Made by a program: the position numbers and the translations under genes. DNA of 64,000 nucleotides from Brachionus manjavacas (Eukaryota > Rotifera > Eurotatoria > Ploima > Brachionidae), in NCBI GenBank assembly GCA_019054805.1, contig JAHQIY010000001.1, positions 11,918,501 through 11,982,500 of the forward strand, given 5' to 3'. The notes under the pieces are model-generated. The model had not been told where the DNA came from, made no database searches, and worked only from the letters and a program-made list of their open reading frames with translations. Below are positions 60,101 to 64,000 of the stretch, in pieces. Within the stretch, counting starts at the first letter, position 1, and every line of letters starts with the position of its first letter.

Positions 60101-63100
60101 TTATTGGGCCTGTACTAATAAATTTGACAAAAATTAAATATTTTGGTATTTAAAAAATTGTTTTTTTTATTTAAAAAAATGATTTTTTTATCAATTTGGT
60201 GTTAATTTTTAGAATAGTAATTCTATTTTCTGGTATTATTCTAATAAATTAATTTTGACAATATTTCATTTTTTAGATTAAATGAATCTTCTAAATTCTT
60301 AAGACATATTACTTAATTTCCTTTAATTTTCAAAATTCTATTTGCAATTTTTTTATCATTTACAATTTAAAAATACGGCATTAAATTAAATAATTTTAAG
60401 CTCTACTATAAGATAGATATAGTCTGCCATAGATACTAGTGAAATAAACAAGTTCATTTTTTTGAAAGAAGTATCTGAAAATTATTTAGCGGATACATTT
60501 TAAATGGTGTGAACAATTTAGGATTAATTTTTGAATTTTAGCTTTGAGAAAAGTAATAAAATATCATTTAAATTATTAAAAATATTAACCATTAGAAAAA
60601 ATCAAAATGTAAGAACAAATTATCAAATTTAAATTTCGTTAATTTTTAGCCAAAAAATTTAATCAAGAAAAATTGCTCTCAACTTCACCTTTTCAAGAGT
60701 GTGTCAAGTTTCATTATTTAAATTTATTCTCTTTTAAAAAAAATGAATTAATTAACTTTTAAATTATTTGTTTTTATTTTAGCAGAAAAAAGTTATTAAA
60801 AAACAAAACCATAAAGAAATTTCATGAAACTTCCTGAGAACAATATAATGAACGCACCTTTCAGTCGATGAGATAAAAAAGAGCCGCAAGAACTTCAAAA
60901 CCTACAGTGTTTTCAGCCGACTGATGATGTTCAATATATCTTTTTTAAACAAATTTTCATTGAATTTCTAACCTTTTTTATTTTTATTCCACAAGAAAAA
61001 AATAAAATGAATAAATAAAAATGACTATTTAATATACCTAAAATAAAACTTCTGTTATCTACAAAAATGAAATCAAAACTTGCTATAAAAAAAAACTAAA
61101 ATAAAAAAAATTAACTGCTAAATATGTTTACCATTTGTTCCAAGTGAAGCGGTGTCTGAAATACTCTGGGTATTTCTGGTATTTGTCTTGGGAGTACTCT
61201 CTGTAGAACTGGTTTGTTGGCTTGCCCCGCTCGAGTTATTCGATTCTATTATGTCTCTATATCTTGAGACCATCAGCACTGAAATGAAATATACAGTCGA
61301 CAAAGCTAAAAACTGGGACTGTTTGGCATCATCCTTATAAAAAGTAAAATAATGAAATCTTGGAAAAAATGTAAAATTAAAAAATATCAAAAGCAAATAA
61401 AAATTTCTATGATAAACCTTTAATTAAATTTTTTTATATGCTAAATTAATTAAATATCAATACCCTAATGCCGTGAAAATTTAAGCAACATTAAATGTGA
61501 GGCGATTTAACTTGATTTAATGGTTTAGACATGTAACAGGCTGTTGCAGCAAAAATTCAGCGGACATTTAGTTTCCCAGTAATTATGATTATAAACCTAG
61601 TCCGACTTAAATAACTGAAAAAAAGTAAAAGCCAAAGATTTATTCCATTTTTTTTCAAAAAATGGAAAAAAGAGGATTAAAGTGGTTTGAAATATCATTA
61701 AACTTTTTTTCTATTTTCTAATGATTTTAGACCTTTGAATTAAAAAAATATTTTAAGTTACGAAATTTGATTCTTTACACAATTTAATTTTGATATTTTA
61801 ATTAATTTAAACCGTCATTTCAATGATTAAATCGTCATATAAAAACAAAATTGATTGTTATTTATAAATTTAACGGGGTCCGGCGCAGAGCCCTAGTTTA
61901 GGGATTCGGGTATGTATTAGATTAGAGAACTATTAGTTAAAATAAAAATATATAAAAATTAAAATAAACTTTTTATGAAATCTTTGATTTAATTATCCAA
62001 ATGACTATTTTATTTATTTTCATATGACAATTTAATTATTGATATGACGGGTTAATATGCATCCATTAATAATTTTTTATTCAAATTTAAAAAATATTTA
62101 AATATGAAAGCATAAATTTCTTACAGAAATCTACTCCAAAAATTACAAAAAGAAATTTTTTTTTCAAAATTATATTGAAAAATTGAGATTTTTAAATTTT
62201 GATGAAACAACTTGAAACAAAATTTTTTTCACTAAATTAAAAAAAACAGCTTTAATTAAAACAGAAAATTATCAATGAATAAATAAAATATCGATATTTT
62301 GAGGTTTTTCTTTTTGTCTCTGTTCTATTCTGATTCGAATTTTTTTTATTTTTTTTCAATTTGTAACATTATTTTATTAGATAGGTAATTTTAGAGAGAT
62401 GATCTTTGAAGGTTGTTCCGAAGTGAGGTCTCATACAACCTACATTTTTTTTGGCTCAAGAGTAGAGGAAATAGAGAAGACATGGATAAAAAAATAAAAA
62501 AAAATTAATTAATTTAAATTAAATGGATATTACATAAGCACGGAAAAAAAAATCTTTATTTTTTTTTGAGTTTGGTCTTTTATTGTTTATTTTTATTTTT
62601 ATTTTATATTTTGTAGTGGGGATTAATTTCGTCATGATAATAATGGATAAAACTAGCTAAATTATATGGTGTTTACAGTTTGTACAATTTATTTAATAAG
62701 TCATTTTAATTAATTACAAATGCTACTTTTATAATTTTGAATTAAGTAGTTAGGACTAATTTATTTCTTAAGTAATTGAAAATCAAAAATAACGAAAAAT
62801 TTATTTTTCTAACATACAGCTTGATTAAAAATAATCAATTTATTGACTAACCTTTCTTTAAATTATTATTCTAACTTAGAATCAGAATGTAAATTAAATG
62901 ATGAAGATATTGTAGACTTTTTAGGATTAAAATCTAAAAAAGATAATAAAATAGATAATGAAACAGATTAAAAAATTGAAGAAGACACATCACCAACTTT
63001 TAGCTCAAAAGAAACTCTACATAATATAAACGATTCAAGTAATTTTTTTAAAGCAAAAATGACAAATGTGGCATTTATGTTGACTTTTTATTCAGCATGG

Positions 63101-64000
63101 TAAATTTCCCACAAAAAAAAACTTGTACCAAGCAATTCAAATTGGAAAATTTTTTGAAAATTAATTTTTCCTCCGTTTATTTTATTTTTCTTTAATAAAA
63201 ACTTACACAAAAGAAAACTTTTTTATTATTTTTTCCTAATCTTTTTTAATGTAATTTTGATTTAGCGAACATCAAATTTTCGGCCCAAGTCTTTCGTTAT
63301 TCCAAGGCTCTACTGTACTTCATATTAAAACTTTTTAAAATTTAAATTTTTTAAATATCCCACAATTGATCGTTAAATTATCCATGGCTGTGTCTTTGGC
63401 CAGCGAGACACAAATTTAATTCTAAATTTATATTAAAAAGATCCAAGACATGGAAAATCAACAAAAAAAAATAGCGCCACTTCTATTTCATTATATTGAA
63501 CTTACAAGAACGGCATTATGGTTTGGAAGATTAAGGTTGAGCAGGAGAAATAAGCAGAATATTTGTACACCAACACAAAGTATTAAAAATGCGCAATAAA
63601 ATTTCCAAGTTTGCCCAAAGGTACTACTATTCTGAAAATTGCTCCTGCTACATTGCTTTTAAATTGACACAAAATTTTATAAATGTCTCTAATAATTGAT
63701 ATTTAATTTTGATTAAAAAAAAAACAATTACCACAATAACAAACGGTTTGAGCTTATTTTTATCATTTCTTACCGTGTCCCGATAGACCAGAGCTCTTAA
63801 GCGAAATAGGTCCACATATTGGAGCAAAAAATCTGGGTAAACTTTAGCTCCGGCAAGACTGGTTTTACTTGAAACAGGATTTTTGGAGTAGTTGATGTGA
63901 AGCTCGACCAGCGCTTCGACTGGATCTTTGTTGAGTAAATTCTTCAATTCATTTTGAATGTCAACAAGAGCGGCACTCGAACTGTGGTTTGCTGATTGTC
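50821..64000 (-). CDS. Neurobeachin/LRBA-type BEACH-WD40 protein, 3' half (5' end off window)
   Basis: Large peripheral membrane scaffold that directs vesicle traffic; family members are Nbea, LRBA and insect rugose. Exons: 64000-63774 (continues off window), 61333-61132, 58776-57572, 54608-52428, 51130-50979 and 50926-50821, with consistent phases; about 1356 codons are visible. An extra in-frame exon at 63631-63506 may be included. Order of domains: a region with [40 protein letters not shown]; a conserved pre-PH block ([62 protein letters not shown]); the PH-BEACH domain; BEACH; an Asn/Ser/Gln-rich linker; and WD40 repeats. The C-terminus [20 protein letters not shown] differs from vertebrate Nbea. 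A minus-strand AATAAA lies at 50805-50800. Confidence 0.95.
52428..54608 (-). CDS. Neurobeachin exon with PH, BEACH and WD40 domains
   Basis: One 2181-nt exon. PH-BEACH remainder ([20 protein letters not shown]); BEACH signature ([133 protein letters not shown]); then a linker with repeated Asn, Ser and Gln; then WD40 blades ([42 protein letters not shown]). GC-rich relative to its introns. The vertebrate homologue splits this region among many exons, so intron loss is likely in this lineage (inference). Confidence 0.95.
54609..57571 (-). other. Neurobeachin intron, 2963 nt
   Basis: Non-coding. Holds two dispersed-repeat copies: 56155-56192 (minus; ccctaaactagggct block) and 56805-56850. The string GGTTCGAGCCC at 55158-55168 matches a pol III B box but has no A box partner. 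Confidence 0.5.
57572..58776 (-). CDS. Neurobeachin exon, pre-PH region and start of PH-BEACH domain
   Basis: A 1205-nt exon. After a Ser/Gln/Asn-rich start it carries the conserved helical block ([64 protein letters not shown]) and the first PH-BEACH strands ([20 protein letters not shown]). Confidence 0.92.
58777..61131 (-). other. Neurobeachin intron, 2355 nt, with plus-strand coding-like fragments
   Basis: Contains a plus-strand frame (59559-59786) beginning [20 protein letters not shown] then [20 protein letters not shown], a dispersed-repeat copy (59816-59870), and a second plus-strand frame (59990-60090) reading [20 protein letters not shown] then [13 protein letters not shown] and a stop. 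These look like exons or relics of a nested or transposon gene. Confidence 0.4.
61132..61333 (-). CDS. Neurobeachin exon with conserved hydrophobic segment
   Basis: Encodes [20 protein letters not shown] then [10 protein letters not shown], nearly identical to the vertebrate Nbea segment, then a Ser/Thr-rich stretch. The AAG acceptor is supported by this conservation. Ends in phase 1 at GTAAAC. Confidence 0.88.
61870..61915 (+). repeat. Short dispersed repeat family E (neurobeachin introns)
   Basis: Core gcagagccctagtttaggga then ttcgggtatg. Related copies at 59816-59870 (plus) and 56155-56192 (minus). All three are inside neurobeachin introns. Confidence 0.6.
62860..63317 (+). mobile_element. 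Pogo/Tigger-like DNA transposon remnant in neurobeachin intron
   Basis: The plus strand has protein-like frames ([20 protein letters not shown] at about 62873, then a stop and [18 protein letters not shown]), followed by a terminal repeat whose outer end reads CAGTAGAGCCTTGGAATAAC on the minus strand from 63315, next to TA. CAGT..GGAATAACGAA resembles Tigger/pogo ends. The left terminal repeat was not found, so the copy is truncated. Confidence 0.5.
63506..63631 (-). CDS. Candidate neurobeachin cassette exon, 42 codons
   Basis: An open 126-nt segment in phase 0 between TTTTCAG and GTAAGT. It encodes [20 protein letters not shown] then [20 protein letters not shown]. Directly joining its neighbours (VYRDT to DDAKQSQF) already gives the normal family sequence, so this would be an insertion of a strongly hydrophobic segment. 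Confidence 0.5.
63774..64000 (-). CDS. Neurobeachin exon (partial at window edge)
   Basis: The frame is open to the window end. It encodes [34 protein letters not shown] and [20 protein letters not shown], then a CG/GTAAGA donor in phase 0. Confidence 0.85.

Noticed and set aside
1..64000. CRISPR arrays, prokaryotic operons or Shine-Dalgarno sites
   Set aside because: Spliced metazoan genes throughout; no array of short repeats with unique spacers was seen.

Overview
This window comes from an animal nuclear genome that is extremely A+T-rich outside exons. It carries four recognisable intron-bearing or single-exon metazoan genes, one unrecognised four-TM gene, and a large load of short, decayed mobile elements. 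The species cannot be fixed from sequence alone. Very low GC, introns down to about 50 nt, a short anoctamin extracellular loop and small dispersed repeats suggest a small-bodied protostome; a monogonont rotifer is one candidate (inference only).

Layout. (1) 1-9960: Distal-less homeobox gene on the minus strand (two coding exons, 6772-5022), with repeat-rich 3' flank, a less A+T-rich upstream flank and a diverged ~182-bp tandem array further upstream. (2) 10-15 kb: decayed non-LTR retrotransposons, including one RTE-like insertion with a 7-bp target duplication, and a 1061-bp terminal-inverted-repeat element. (3) 15247-16015: a small four-TM protein gene in four exons. (4) 17648-30865: a complete 18-exon anoctamin/TMEM16 gene, about 901 aa, whose introns hold at least four terminal-inverted-repeat elements and a CR1-like fragment. 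(5) 31-38 kb: gene-free, with a miniature LTR element, a broken gag and a tRNA-like SINE. (6) 38309-39430: intronless mab-21 gene on the plus strand. (7) 39.5-50.8 kb: gene-free, many short repeats and a few less A+T-rich islands. (8) 50821 to beyond 64000: 3' half of a neurobeachin/LRBA-type gene on the minus strand (PH-BEACH, BEACH, WD40).

The genes do not form a single pathway. Dll and mab-21 are developmental regulators; anoctamin, the four-TM protein and neurobeachin are membrane or membrane-traffic proteins. The strongest genome-level observations are: AAG is the commonest 3' splice-site triplet in the reconstructed introns; four unrelated short repeat families share the same AAATAAAT-type 3' tail; and the anoctamin has lost several canonical calcium ligands. 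Exon boundaries were worked out by hand from reading frame, phase and family conservation and may be off by a base or two.
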